64,000 bases of DNA from Nicotiana tabacum (GCF_000715075.1 NC_134088.1:1116001-1180000), one strand, 5' to 3'. Counted from the stretch's first letter, positions 35,088-46,216 are shown. The notes: generated from the sequence alone by a model not told the origin. A program made the numbers and translations.

Positions 35088-36010
35088 AGGGGTGTTCGTC
35101 GGTCGGTACGGTACGGTATTTAGACATTTCGATTCGGTATTTTCGGTATTCGGTTTCTTAAAATCCTACACCAATACCGTACCTAATTAAATTTGGTATG
35201 GTTCGGTTTTTCTCCTTTCGGTTTCGGTTTATTCGGTTTGGTAATTTCGGTTTATTCGGTTTGAATACTAACTAGTGCATAGAGCCATACACTCTAATAT
35301 TCTTAATTAAAGTACTCAAAAATACAAAACTAAAAATATTTGTTGACAAAAATTTTGTCCAAAACTAGCAAATATCGACCCAAATAGAGAAAATTATACA
35401 TAAAAGAATATTTGATCATTAGATATGTCTTGTTACTTGTTTAGAGTTAATTGATAAACTTTGAGAATAAATGAAAGTAAAATTTTAGATATTTTATATT
35501 TATATTATAATTGATAATATGTGTTTTGCGTAATATAATATATATTTCGGTTTGAATACTAACTAGTGCATAGAGCCATACACTCTAATATTCTTAATTA
35601 AAGTACTCAAAAATACAAAACTAAAAATATTTGTTGACAAAAATTTTGTCCAAAACTAGCAAATATCGACCCAAATAGAGAAAATTATACATAAAAGAAT
35701 ATTTGATCATTAGATATGTCTTGTTACTTGTTTAGAGTTAATTGATAAACTTTGAGAATAAATGAAAGTAAAATTTTAGATATTTTATATTTATATTATA
35801 ATTGATAATATGTGTTTTGCGTAATATAATATATATTTCGGTACGGTATCGGTATTTCGGTATTTTATTTTAAAATACCAAATACCATACCTAATACTAA
35901 TTTTTTTAAAAACTTAAACCAAATACCATACCAAATACCAAAATACCGTATACCAAATACCAAAATATTTGGTACGGTAATTCGGTATTTACCAAATTAT
36001 GCCCAGCCCT
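35088..36010. mobile_element. Mutator-like MITE inserted in Copia-2 gag
   Basis: Starts AGGGGTGTTCG and ends CCCAGCCCT, with CGGTACGGTAT-rich ends. The gag text stops at LNESY on the right and resumes at YTVI on the left. The flanks TAAGTGACT and AAGTAGGACT are a decayed 9-11-bp target duplication. A related element with exact 11-bp flanks is at 57139-58023. Confidence 0.75.
35255..35841. repeat. 291-bp tandem duplication inside the MITE
   Basis: Two adjacent copies (about 35255-35545 and 35546-35841, offset 291) look identical line by line. Both start TTCGGTTTGAATACTAAC and end with TAATATATATTTCGG. Confidence 0.9.
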
Positions 36011-36612
36011 AAGTAGGACTCATTGAGACCCATCAGAAACTGATGAATCTTTTGATCTTCATCCAGTTTCTGAAACTTCTCTTTGCAGCCACAAACACAA
36101 TCAGGATAGGAGATAGAAAATGAGAGTTCATCCCATAGCTTTTTGATTCTATTGAAATAGGAGGAAATACTGAATGTTCCTTGAGAAACAGATGAAATTT
36201 CCTTTCTAATATGATATATTTTGATACTACTGGCCTGCCCAAACCTCTTTTCAATTTCATTCCACAACCTTTCAGCAGATTCTGTGTACATAACAGTTTC
36301 CCTAATCTCTCGATCCAAATTATTAAGTATCCAAGCGACTACCATATTGTTGCATCTGGTCCAAGGCTCAAATAGAGGGGAATCAGGGCTAGGTTTCGGA
36401 ATTGTACCTCTAATTATCCCTAATTTGTTCTTACAAGATAAACCTAGTAACATGCCCCTTCGCCAGCTCCCATAACTGGTACCACAAAATGTGCTAGAAA
36501 CCAACATCGTACCAGGTGAGTCAGATGGCAAAAGATATAAAGGGGAAGAAGGAAGTACAATAGTCTCATCACTACCTACATTACTATCAATAGGAGTCGA
36601 AGTTGAACCCAT
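35989..36612 (-). pseudogene. Copia-2 gag, N-terminal part
   Basis: Begins at the ATG at 36610-36612 (MGSTSTPIDSNVGS) and shows a plant Copia gag (GTSYGSWRRGMLLGL, DREIRETVMYTESAERLWNE, FQKLDEDQKIHQFLMGLNE). It is cut at 36010 by the nested MITE, after which the reading frame runs into MITE sequence. Confidence 0.85.
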
Positions 36613-37312
36613 AGTTCACTTAGGGTTTGTAACGACCCGATCAGTCGTCTCAAGAATTAACGCCTCAATCACCTATTACTATTTTCCCTTAGTTTATTTC
36701 TGCTATTTTGATTTGCTGGGATGTTCGGTTTTGAGTTTCGAAGAGTTTTGAGACACTTAGTCCCTAAATGAGAGCCTAAGTGTTAGAAAGTTGATAGTAG
36801 TCGGAACAGTATGAAGACGACCTCGGAATGGAAATCCGATGGTTTCATTAGCTTCGTTGGGTAATTTTGGGCTTAGAGGTGTGTTCGGATTGTGTTTTGG
36901 AGGTCCGTAGCTAATTTAGGCTTGAAATGCCGAAAGTTGAATTTTTGAAGTTTCTGGTTCGATAGTGAGATTTTGATCCGAGAGTCAGAATGGAATTCCA
37001 GAAGTTGGAGTAGCTCCGTCGTGTTGAATGTGACGTGTGTGCAAAATTTCAGGTCATTCGGACGAGGTTTGATAGACTTTTGATCGAAAGCGTATTTTTA
37101 GAGTTTTTGGAATTCTTAGGCTTGAATCCGATGAAAAATAAGTGTTTTGATGTTGTTTTGAGCGTTCCGAAGGTTTGAACAAGTTTGAATGAAGTTATGG
37201 AATATATTGGTAGGTTTGGTTGAGGTCTGGGGGGGCTCGGGATGATTTCGGATGGTTGACGGAAAGATTTTTGGAATTAGAGTTGCAACTTCAACTGTTC
37301 TGCTGTCATAAC

Positions 37313-37535
37313 CGCACCTACGAGTGTGGGACCTAGGGTGCAGAGCCGCAGAAGCAGAATTTGGAGAGTTCAACAGGAACCGCAGAAGCGGTGGAATTTC
37401 CGCATGAGCGGTGCCGCATCTGCGGATGGGGAGTCGCATATGCGAAAACTGGGCCCTAAGTGAAAAGTCGCAGATGCGACCATTGTTCCACAAATGCAAG
37501 ACTGCAAAAGCGGTCCCAAGACCGCAGATGCGGAA
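37313..37535 (+). repeat. Array of CCGCAGATGCGG words in repeat C
   Basis: About ten near-palindromic words (CCGCAGAAGCGG, CCGCATGAGCGG, CCGCATCTGCGG, TCGCATATGCGA, TCGCAGATGCGA, CCGCAGATGCGG and decayed forms) with variable spacers. It is followed by GATTTGGAGCTCGGGAGA, as in repeat D. Confidence 0.85.
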
Positions 37536-38402
37536 ACAGCTGGGCAGAAATATGAAATTTCGAGGGTTTAGTTTCAAAAGATGGAAATTCGATTTGGAGC
37601 TCGGGAGAGGGAGATTTTGAGAGGAAATTGAAGAGAAGATCATTGGGTAACAATTCTTTAACCCTTTCTAGTTATATTCCATCAATATATAGTTAGTTTT
37701 ATCATTTAATTTCGAATTGGAGATGAAAATTAGGGAAAAGTTGGAAGAAAGTTCTTAGACAAAAAATTCGACTTTTGATTGGGAATTTGACCTTAGATTT
37801 GGATAATTTTGGTATGCATGGACTCGTGAGGGCGTGAGGATTTTGAAAATATAAATTTTACCCGATTTCAAGACGTGGGCCCGAGGGGCGTTTTGGTTAT
37901 TTTCCCTAATTTCACGTATTAGCTTAGAAGTTCTTTGTAGAATCAGTTACTTGAAGTGTTATTTACATTATGCAAATGAATTGAATAGATCTAGGTCATT
38001 TGGAGTCGAGTACTCGTGGCAAGAGCGTGGTTTCGGGTTGATTATTGAGCTAGTTCGAGGTAAGTGGCTTGCCTAACCTTGTGGGGGGGACCTTTCCTCT
38101 TGGATTTGGTATATTTGGTAATTGAAATGCCTTGTACGTGAGGTGACGAGCGCGTACTTGTGCTAATTATTGGAAATCCGATTTTTATTAAGTAATTACT
38201 AGTATGTTTCCTTTCCTGTTTTTATTACTCGCACTATTAAGCATGTTGTTAGCTTAGAAAAGCATGTCTAAGTGATTTAATTGCTTTATTTTCTCAAACT
38301 ACCTTACCTGAATTTTGTGCAGCATGCTAGGCTAGAATTAATTGTTGCCTTAATATGACAATAGCCATTTCTGAATATTTTCCTGTTGCTGCTGCGTATT
38401 TG

Positions 38403-38770
38403 CATTGGGACTACGGATGTGGGATTCCGGTAGCTCCTCCTTGTCTTTTTATTTGGGACTACGAGTGTGGGATTCCGGTAGATCCCCCTTGTCTGTTTAT
38501 TTGGGACTACGGATGTGGGATTCCAGTAGATCCCCCTGCACAGTTATATGGAACTACGGGATTGAACCCAGTAGATTCCCCAGTATTGAGTATTTATATT
38601 TGGGACTACGGATTAGGATTCCGATAGATCCCCGCGCACTGATAGTTAGACTATGGGACGGGATCCCGGGAGATCCTTCGGATATATATGATGGACTAAA
38701 GGACGGTATCCCAGGAGATCCACTGAATAGATGTAATTGGGACTACAGGATGGTATCCTGGAAGGTACCC
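38403..38770 (+). repeat. Minisatellite of 55-60-bp units in repeat C
   Basis: About seven degenerate units of the type TTGGGACTACGGATGTGGGA followed by TTCCGGTAGATCCCC. Units at the right end drift to GGATCCCGGGAGATCC. Confidence 0.8.
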
Positions 38771-39701
38771 CGGTTGTTATCTCTGTGTTGAGTTGTATTT
38801 CCTTTCCGAGATTATTTTGCCTCTGTTCTAGTTGTTGTTGCTCTTTCTATTCTATGTTATTTCTTACTGTTGCATTCTCAATTGCACTACTTATCTTATC
38901 CTGTCATCTTTATATTTTATTTAACCTCAGTAGGGCCCTGACCTTCCTCGTCACTATCCAACCGAGGTTAGGCTTGGAACTTACTGAGTACCGATATGGT
39001 GTACTCATGCCCCTTATGCGCATGTTTTTCATGTGTAGATCTAGGTACTGCGACTCAGTCCTATCACCCTTGAGGCGAGGCGGCTGCTCCAGCGACTTCG
39101 AGGTATATTTGTCGCATCTGCAGACCGAGGAGTCCCTTTCTATTCTAGCTTTTAAACATTTGCCCTTCTGTATTTCTTTTCCTTGTTAGATATTTTGGAG
39201 TTAGGGTACTGTGTAGTGATTCATAGGTTTCCGGGTCTTGGAGATATGTATTGGTTTCTGAGACTTAAATATTGTGTATGCCGAGCAACACTTTTAAACA
39301 CTGTCTTATTACTCTAATTCTGTTTTAAATTGTTGTACTTCCGCAAATTGATTTATTTTCCGCAATTTAGGCTTACCTAGTCGTAGAGACTAGGTGTCGT
39401 CACGATAGTTCACGGAGGGCGAACTGGGGTAGTGACAAGGTTTCAGCAAAGAAAAAATTTACCCACACTCGATTGAATTGATTTAAAAAACGACAATAAG
39501 GGAACAACACTGATGAATTCTTCAAAAATACTTGAAGCAAATATGAAGAATCAGAATACTGTAAGCAGCAAAGAAGAAATTGATCGAAGACTTGTGATTC
39601 AAATCGAAACCCCTGACGATGGGTTAATCCATCGGAGAACAACCAAATCTTCACACAGCTACCGTGAAACCAACAGATTAGCTCCGATGAATTCTTGTAG
39701 T

Positions 39702-39714
39702 GGCTCTGATACCA
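39702..39714 (-). other. Primer-binding site of Copia-2
   Basis: GGCTCTGATACCA on the plus strand is TGGTATCAGAGCC on the minus strand, the exact initiator-Met tRNA complement, directly against the 5' LTR. Confidence 0.92.
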
Positions 39715-39962
39715 TGTTAATGCTCAGATTTATCGGATGGAAGCCATAGATTCAAGAACCCTAATTTGGCAACAAGAGTAGAGAGAGAAGATCTAGAAGA
39801 ATCTGTTTATTGAATATGTTTCCATATAAAATATCTGTCTGTCTAATAATACACATAGACTAACTAATATATACAATTTGGGCTGCGTATCTTAAATTAC
39901 ACTTGAGACTAAATGTAAGATGGGCATGTTAACTAGGCTCATTACAATGTTCAGCTCCAACA
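39715..39962 (-). repeat. 5' LTR of Copia-2
   Basis: 248 bp, TGTTAATGC to CTCCAACA on the plus strand (TGTTGGAG to GCATTAACA on the minus strand), followed by the target duplication AAGGG. Confidence 0.92.
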
Positions 39963-39967
39963 AAGGG

Positions 39968-41045
39968 TGGTCTGAGGAAGAAGACCACGGGGAGAGGAGA
40001 CAAAATATGAGATATTTTATGGGTTTCACGCGTGTTTTTGCGTGTAAAAATATGAGTACTACCTGGTCAAAAGTAGTGTGTCTTAGATATATTTTTGAAA
40101 GATTGAGTGTATAAAAGCTTTCCTGTGAACGAGAGGTGTGTAACAGAGATTTCGCTCCAAGTTTGATGGGTAAACTATGTATTTTACCAATTTTTAAAAA
40201 TATATTTAGTGAATATATATATATATATATCTCTACTGAATTTTGCCAAATCCATATATAAACTTCTAGCTCTGCCCCTGACTGCCTATGTGGTGTCAAA
40301 TGTAGAAGTGTAATGACTTAATTTGATATTTCTGAGCAAAAAGACGAAAAGAAAATTAAATTATAATAGAAGTCAATCTTGAAAAGTGGTAAAATCAGCA
40401 AGTTGTTGGGACTTGGTCTCCTGTCTTATTGTCGTTTTTTAAGCAAATCCTACCACATTATTAATCAGGATCTTACTTGTCACTGTATTTTAATCTGTTA
40501 CATTAGATTACTTGTCTTATTTTTAGCTTATTAATTATGGGTTATACGTGATGTGAAAGTGTGAAAATTCTCTTTTATAAGATAGTTTAACTTCTATACA
40601 TGTTTTCAAGATCAGGTCTAACGAAACTGGTAAGCTAAAAAGTAAGACTGGATAAGCTTTTTAAGGCTGCAGCTTGGGTTGTTGCAAACTTCATTTTCCG
40701 ACATTGATATTATATACTTAATTTCTTGGAGCGGATTTAGGATTTAGATTCTATAGGTTCAACTTTTAAGGGTTTTAGCATTGAACCCGTTGTATTTTCA
40801 AAGTAATGCGTTTAGATTTACCGTTTGTTGTAATTTTAATGAATTTTTACGTATAAATTTATTTTCCACGTTGAGATGAACCTGGCAGCCAAACTCTGTA
40901 TCCGATTGCGCAGTGCACAGGCAAGCTGATACATGAACTTGGGCCTAACATAACCCCAAAAGTTAGTTTACGAGGGGAGGATTACCCAAGACCAAGGACC
41001 TCAAATCCCTCCGATTTGGGACAAGTTGAGACTTGAGAGAGGAAA
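39968..41045. other. Intergenic between Copia-2 and MATE2
   Basis: 40067-40190 is the right arm of the distant inverted repeat. 40728-40890 looks like an old hAT-type MITE remnant (GGAGCGGATTTAGG). No gene seen. The MATE2 promoter should lie at the right end. Confidence 0.45.
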
Positions 41046-44000
41046 ATGGATATACAAGAGAGGGAACTAGATCTTGAGAGTCCATTGATTACAGAATCTA
41101 AGAACAGAAGAAATGAGATTTTGGTAGAAGTGAAGAAGCTGTTGGTATTAGCAGGGCCACTTATGTCTGTGAATTTTCTATTATATTGTTTACAGGTTAT
41201 ATCTATCATGTTTGTTGGTCATCTTGGAGAGTTAGCTCTTTCTGGTGCTTCTATGGCTACTTCCTTTGCCTCTGTTACTGGTCTCAGCTTGTTGGTTAGT
41301 CCTTTACTTTTTTTCCTTTATGGTGACCTTATAGTGTAAAAACCTTTAGACTATCATTCTTTGGTAATGATTCTTTAGCATAAGATTTTTTTTTTTTAAA
41401 AAAAAAAGGGCAGTCGGATGCGTGAAGCATTCCGCATTTATGCAGGGGTCGGGGGAAGGGCTGCACCCCAAGGGGTGTAATGTATGCAACCTAACCTGAT
41501 GCAAGCATCAGTGGCTGATTCCACGGCTTGAACCTGTGACCTACAGGTGACACGGAGACAACTTTACTGTTGCTCCCAGGGGCGGATCCCCTTCGCCGAA
41601 AATTTACACTCTGTATATAAGACAAAATCTGATTTTTACCTCTATATATTATGTTTTGAATCCCCTTGACACAGCCTAAAAGCATAGCTTAGTGGTCAAG
41701 GGGGTTCAAAACCTTTGTAAGGTCATTGGTTCAATTCTCACTAGCTACAATCTTTGTAAACTTTTTTCGTTTTTGAACCCCCTTAGCGGAAATCCTACCT
41801 CCGCCACTGGTTGCTCCAAGGCTCCCCTTCCCATAAGACAAGTAAAGAACTAGTGAAAAGAAAAACAAAGGTCAAGAAAAGATCAAAATGGTTGTTTTCC
41901 CATGGTAGCCAGTTAGAAAGTGCTCCTGGTGCTCGAGGAAACGCATTTTGCATTAGTTGAAGATCATTTTTCTAGATGATCTGTTATTAAATGGTTGTTT
42001 CGACAAAATGTTATATGGATTGTTCATTCACCTTAACGCGTCATGTCAAAACAAGGTCACAAAGCACTTCATTTAGATCCTTAAAAATACACTAAATTTT
42101 TGGATGAGGCTTGTACTAGATGCCCCTTTTTAATAACGATTATGACGGGGTCAACTTGCACGTACCTCGACTAATCAACCGAGCAGCCCGTTATAGTCCA
42201 CAAGCACCTGTGTCAGGTAATCCTGCCCACCAAGGTTGGATCAGATGGACTAACAATGAGCGTCACAGCTAGGATTCAGACCTGAAATCTCAAGTTGTGA
42301 CTCATATGCTTCAACCACCTAACTATCCCTTTGGGAACATATAGGATAGCTTTTGATTAATATGGCTTTAATTGTAGTGCATAGACTTACCTCTTTAGTT
42401 ATTTGATACCAAGTTAAACGGTGCTTTATCATCGCTACATTTCAATTTTTATCTTGCTTGAGCAGATGGGAATGGGAAGTGCATTGGACACTTTATGTGG
42501 GCAATCATATGGCGCAATGCAGTATCATATGCTTGGTATCCATATGCAAAGGGCAATGCTTGTTCTTCTACTAGCCAGTGTTCCGCTTGCCTGTATTTGG
42601 GCTAATGCAGGGTATATTCTTGTATTATTGGGACAAGATCCAGAAATAGCAGCTGAAGCAGGAAGTTACGCACGCTATATGATTCCATCTATCTTTGCCT
42701 ATGCGCTTCTCCAGTGTCATATTAGATTTCTACAAGCACAAAACAATGTGCTACCCATGATGTTCAGTGCCGGAATCACTACTTTACTGCATTTATTCAG
42801 TTGTTGGATTCTGGTCTTTAAATCTGGCCTAGGCAACAAAGGTGCTGCTCTGGCTAATGCGATATCCTACTGGATTAATTTCTTGTTGCTAGCTTTATAT
42901 GTCAGAATATCGCCTTCTTGTAAAAGCACTTGGTCTGGATTTTCAAAAGAAGCATTTCAAGATACTTGGAAATATCTAAGACTTGCGATTCCTTCAGCTG
43001 CTATGTTCTGGTAGTGTTCTTAATCGTATGTAAATCATATATTCGTCCTTTCAAAATGATCAAATGAATCAAACCATGTGCTTGTCTTTGTCACAGCTTA
43101 GAGATTTGGTCGTTTGAAATGATGGTTCTGTTGGCTGGACTTCTTCCAAATCCGAAGCTGGAGACGTCAGTTCTTTCTATCAGGTTGGACTACCTAAGCT
43201 CAGACATGCTAATATCAAGCTGAACATCTTGTTTCATAAAAAATTTGCTACTTCTTAAATATTTCAGCCTTAATACATGCGCGATGGTGTATATGATACC
43301 TCTAGGACTAAGTGGTGCTACGAGGTGAATTTTTCTAACACTTTTAGATCCCTTCGGTTACATTTTCCTTTATATGCTTCTTCACTAGTTTGTATACTTA
43401 ATTGCCTTAATTTCTTCTCAGCATAAGAGTTTCAAATGAACTAGGTGCAGGACGACCTCAAGCAGCTCGTTTAGCAGCTTGCACTGCGGTATTCTTGGTG
43501 GCTACAGAAGGCGTCGTTGCAGCAATAGTTCTGATTTTGGTTCGTAAACTGTGGGGATATTGTTATAGCACTGAGGAAGAAGTGGTGGGATATGTAGCAG
43601 AAATGCTAGTCTTTCTAGCAGGATCCCACTTCTTAGATGGTATTCAATCTGTGCTTTCAGGTTTGTCCAAACTTTTAATACACAAGTTTCCCATTATTAT
43701 GTTTTCAAGAATCTGAACTATGTTTCTTGATGTGTTTTTTTATAATTATAAAAAATCGGGGGGTAAGGGAGGGGGATATGGGGGAGAAGATAACAATTTA
43801 TAAGGTTGGGAATTGAACCCTCACCAACTAGGTGAAAGCTGAAGTAGCCAACCAACCGAGCTATAAAGATTCCCCTTTCTTGATTTGTTAAAACAAGGCT
43901 TGAGGGTATAACAGATGATTAGATCAAATTGAAATCGGAAATCTAATGCAGCAGTTCAATTTGTTTCAGTTGCTCTGCTAGGATGATTTACGTTTCTTTG

Positions 44001-44778
44001 TCTATGATACCAGTTTCTTTAATGTTCAAGGAGAGTTAATCTATGGCCGATCCAGAATTTAGAAGTTGTAGGTTCTGAGTCAAGAAAGTGTGTTTTGAAA
44101 TGTATATCTAACTATTTCTATACTTGTTCCGTGCACGCACACATACACGCACACACATACACATATATAAGGTTCGACCCCTAAACACTGAGTTATGCCA
44201 TACCTGTCCGCCCATGGTTTGAATTCGTCAATAGAGATAAATGACCTTATCCCCTACCAAAATTCAGGTACTGCAAGAGGATGTGGCTGGCAAAAGATAG
44301 GGGCAGTTGTCAACTTGGGAGCTTATTACCTTTTCGGAATACCTGCTGGTGTTGTATTAGCTTTTGTCTACCATTTTGGTGGAAAGGTACTCTTTCAAGC
44401 TTCTCATTTTATTTGCATTTCTGACGTTGGAACTAGTCGAAAAACTTATAATATGGTTTGCAGGGACTTTGGTTGGGAATCACTCTTGCTCTTTTTGCGC
44501 AAGCTCTACTTCTTTTAATAGTTACTCTGCGCACAAATTGGGAAAAACAGGTAAAACTCTTTGGTAACTCAGCCGGATTGTTGAATTACTTAATTATATT
44601 ATGTCTCAACACAGATCGCTAGTGAAGCTGGTGTTTGATTTGTTCTTTGAAAGGTTGAGTTGTATGAAATATAGTAATAATGCAACTCTAATTCTGTATT
44701 TTTTAGGCAAAGAAGGCAGCTAATAGGGTGACTTCAGAGCTAGCTAACAACAACAACAACAACAACGACCCAGTATAG
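41046..44778 (+). CDS. MATE2: MATE/DTX transporter with SINE-derived C-terminus
   Basis: Exons: 41046-41294, 42466-43010, 43097-43183, 43268-43324, 43422-43660, 44268-44386, 44464-44550, 44707-44778, all GT/AG with the same phases as MATE1, giving 484 residues. Motifs match MATE1: [79 protein letters not shown]. It would be a proton- or sodium-driven exporter in the plasma or vacuolar membrane, substrate unknown. In exon 8 the shared RVTSELA tail runs into a minus-strand TS-like SINE (44749-44862). The SINE encodes most of a seven-Asn run plus Asp-Pro-Val, and the TAG at 44776. Frames are open throughout. Introns 1 and 5 are filled with SINEs and a MITE. Confidence 0.88.
41397..41833 (-). repeat. 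Au-like SINE split by a hAT MITE, MATE2 intron 1
   Basis: On the minus strand it starts GGGGAGCCTTGGAGCAAC, is interrupted by the MITE at 41577-41809, resumes with AGTAAAGTTG, carries the B-box-like GGTTCAAGCC and ends GACTGCCC followed by a T-run at 41390-41400. Confidence 0.75.
41577..41809. mobile_element. hAT-type MITE nested in a SINE
   Basis: Ends CAGGGGCGGATCC and CCTCCGCCACTG. Exact 8-bp target duplication GTTGCTCC at 41569-41576 and 41810-41817. 233 bp. Confidence 0.92.
42140..42345 (-). repeat. tRNA-derived SINE-like repeat, MATE2 intron 1
   Basis: Shares GTACCTCGACTAATCAAC and the downstream layout with MATE1 intron 1 (16010-16200). On the minus strand it has an A-box-like TAGTTAGGTGGTTG and a B-box-like GGTCTGAATCC. 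Confidence 0.6.
43737..43875 (-). repeat. tRNA-derived SINE, MATE2 intron 5
   Basis: On the minus strand it starts GGGGAATCTTTATAGCTCGG, with A-box TAGCTCGGTTGG and B-box GGTTCAATTCC. Flanks 43723-43736 and 43876-43889 are a 14-bp target duplication (TTTCTTGATGTGTT and TTTCTTGATTTGTT, one mismatch). Confidence 0.85.
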
Positions 44779-44862
44779 TCCCACAAGTGGGGTCTGGGGA
44801 GGGTAGTGTATATGCAGACCTTACCTCTACCCGATGGGTTAGAGCGGCTGTTTCCGATAGAC
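44749..44862 (-). repeat. TS-like SINE inserted in MATE2 exon 8
   Basis: AAC repeats, then GACCCAGTATAGTCCCACAA and GGTCTGGGGAGGGTAGTG. The flanks 44727-44748 and 44863-44884 are an exact 22-bp target duplication made of MATE2 coding sequence. 114 bp, 5'-truncated. Confidence 0.93.
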
Positions 44863-44884
44863 GGTGACTTCAGAGCTAGCTAAC

Positions 44885-45595
44885 AGAGAAGAAAATGCAG
44901 AATGACATAATATGACAAGATACTAACAAGTTCATGTAATTCTTCTTGGCATCTTGTTGGCTAATTGACTATCTTACATCTCCAAAATCTGGAGATCTCT
45001 TAGGTTACAGGGCTCAGAGCTCACACTCGCGACGACTGGTTGATGAATTGATACAACAGTTTTTCAAGACTTGCCTCTATATCTTAGGATCAGAATCTTG
45101 AAGCTCCTTGCCTCGCACTATTATAACCACAAGATAATGTTCGAATTGGGGCTTTACGTTCGTAGAAATGATCAAGAAGTACTCCTTTGGACATTTTAAG
45201 GCTAGTATAAATCCTGGAAGGCAATTCTGATTGTCCAAAGAAATTGATACATTGTTATTAAAACTTATAATTACTATAAACTTACTTGGTTGAATTTACC
45301 TAATGCATTTACTAGAAGTCTCAGGGCAGCATATTCTATTTTGGAAATTAGCATTTCTTTATGTACTCTAGCTTTCCATTATTATTGCCACTCTAATCTT
45401 CTTTACATAAGCTTTCAAAGGTATGCCTAGGGCTTCGGTCTAGTGGTAATAGTGTCCTAAGTGATGTATGGATTGGGCGCACATTACGGCTTCGACCCTG
45501 AAGCAAACAAAAACTGGGTAGTATATGTTAATGCTAAATTTACTAATAACTTTAAATATCTTCTACTGCATCTTTACCCTTGGCCTCGTTAAACT
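44885..45595. other. Intergenic downstream of MATE2
   Basis: The former 3' end of MATE2, then unrecognised sequence. 45420-45520 has a tRNA-like, SINE-type feel (CGGTCTAGTGGTAATAG), but I cannot place it in a family. Confidence 0.4.
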
Positions 45596-45603
45596 CCTCA
45601 AGC

Positions 45604-45861
45604 CAGAGGCGGATTTAGGATTTTTATGACATGGGTGCACCACTAAAAAAGGAGAAAGAAGAAAGTATTAAGTGGGATTTAATCCCTGATCCTCTAGGTA
45701 ATAACTAAACATTCAACCAAGTGCACCATTTAGCATGTTTGGAGCATGGGTGCCAGCAGATAATACTAGACCAATTCTAAAAAATATGTACATAAAATAC
45801 CTAGTTTGATGGAAAGACCATGGGTTCATGTGACCATGTATTTGGCTATAAATCCCCCCTG
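45604..45861. mobile_element. hAT-type MITE (258 bp)
   Basis: Ends CAGAGGCGGATTTAGG and AAATCCCCCCTG. Exact 8-bp target duplication CCTCAAGC at 45596-45603 and 45862-45869. Confidence 0.9.
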
Positions 45862-45951
45862 CCTCAAGCTACAAAAATTGTCAAAACAATCATTTTTCTT
45901 TTCCACCAAAAATAGTTTATATATTACTAAAATAAGTCAAATGTCAACTAG

Positions 45952-46072
45952 GTGGTATCTATTGTTCACATCTACAAGGAGGCTAATTCGGTAGCTGATG
46001 GCTTGGCCAATTTTGCCTTCAGTCAAGATTCTCGTTTTGAATGGCATGCATTTGTACCTTCTAGCATTTCTT
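45952..46072 (+). pseudogene. RNase H-like fragment
   Basis: One frame reads IVHIYKEANSVADGLANFAF, the C-terminal pattern of plant RNase H-like domains found in LINE-derived genes (a histidine or similar residue, then REANxxADxLA). No other part of such a gene is nearby, so this is a fragment. Confidence 0.5.
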
Positions 46073-46105
46073 CACGTGTTGCCATTTGCCAAATATCATC
46101 TATAT

Positions 46106-46216
46106 AGGAATATATTTACAATTTACGATAGACCCTTGTGTCCGGCCCTTCCCCGACCCCGCGCATAGCGGAAGCTTAGTGCACCGGGCTACCCTTTTAC
46201 TTTCTCCAATGTAGAA
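46106..46216 (+). repeat. Au-like SINE 3' fragment with a 25-bp duplicated flank
   Basis: Contains GATAGACCCTTGTGTCCGG, CCCCGCGCATAGCGG and CTTAGTGCACCGGGCTACCC. The flanks 46081-46105 and 46217-46241 are the same 25-bp host sequence. Confidence 0.8.

Larger units (their letters stand above)
36628..39437 (+). repeat. Large non-coding repeat C in the Copia-2 leader
   Basis: Starts TGTAACGACCCGATCAGTCG and ends GGGGTAGTGACA, so the ends form an imperfect inverted repeat (TGTAACGACCC against TGTCACTACCC). It lies just upstream of the Copia-2 gag ATG, with leader sequence resuming at 39438. The flanks share only a short AGG(G)TTT match. Apparent open frames inside (for example 38405-38791) come from minisatellite sequence. 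Confidence 0.75.
31017..39962 (-). mobile_element. Ty1/Copia LTR retrotransposon (Copia-2) with nested insertions
   Basis: On the minus strand: 5' LTR 39715-39962, primer site 39702-39714, leader, gag, protease, integrase, RT, RNase H, purine tract (a run of about 12 G at 31264) and 3' LTR 31017-31264. The host sequence AAGGG is duplicated exactly at 31012-31016 and 39963-39967. The LTRs differ at roughly 20 of 248 positions by eye, so it is older than Copia-1. Repeat C sits in the leader and a MITE in gag. All coding parts carry stops or frameshifts. Confidence 0.93.

Noticed and set aside
38405..38791. Open frame of 128 codons in repeat C
   Set aside because: It is the translation of a minisatellite (GGGACTACGGATGTGGGA units) and overlaps another equally long frame. 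No protein motif.
45420..45520. tRNA gene (CGGTCTAGTGGTAATAG)
   Set aside because: There is an A-box-like and a weak B-box-like stretch but no cloverleaf that I can draw. It is more likely a SINE remnant.
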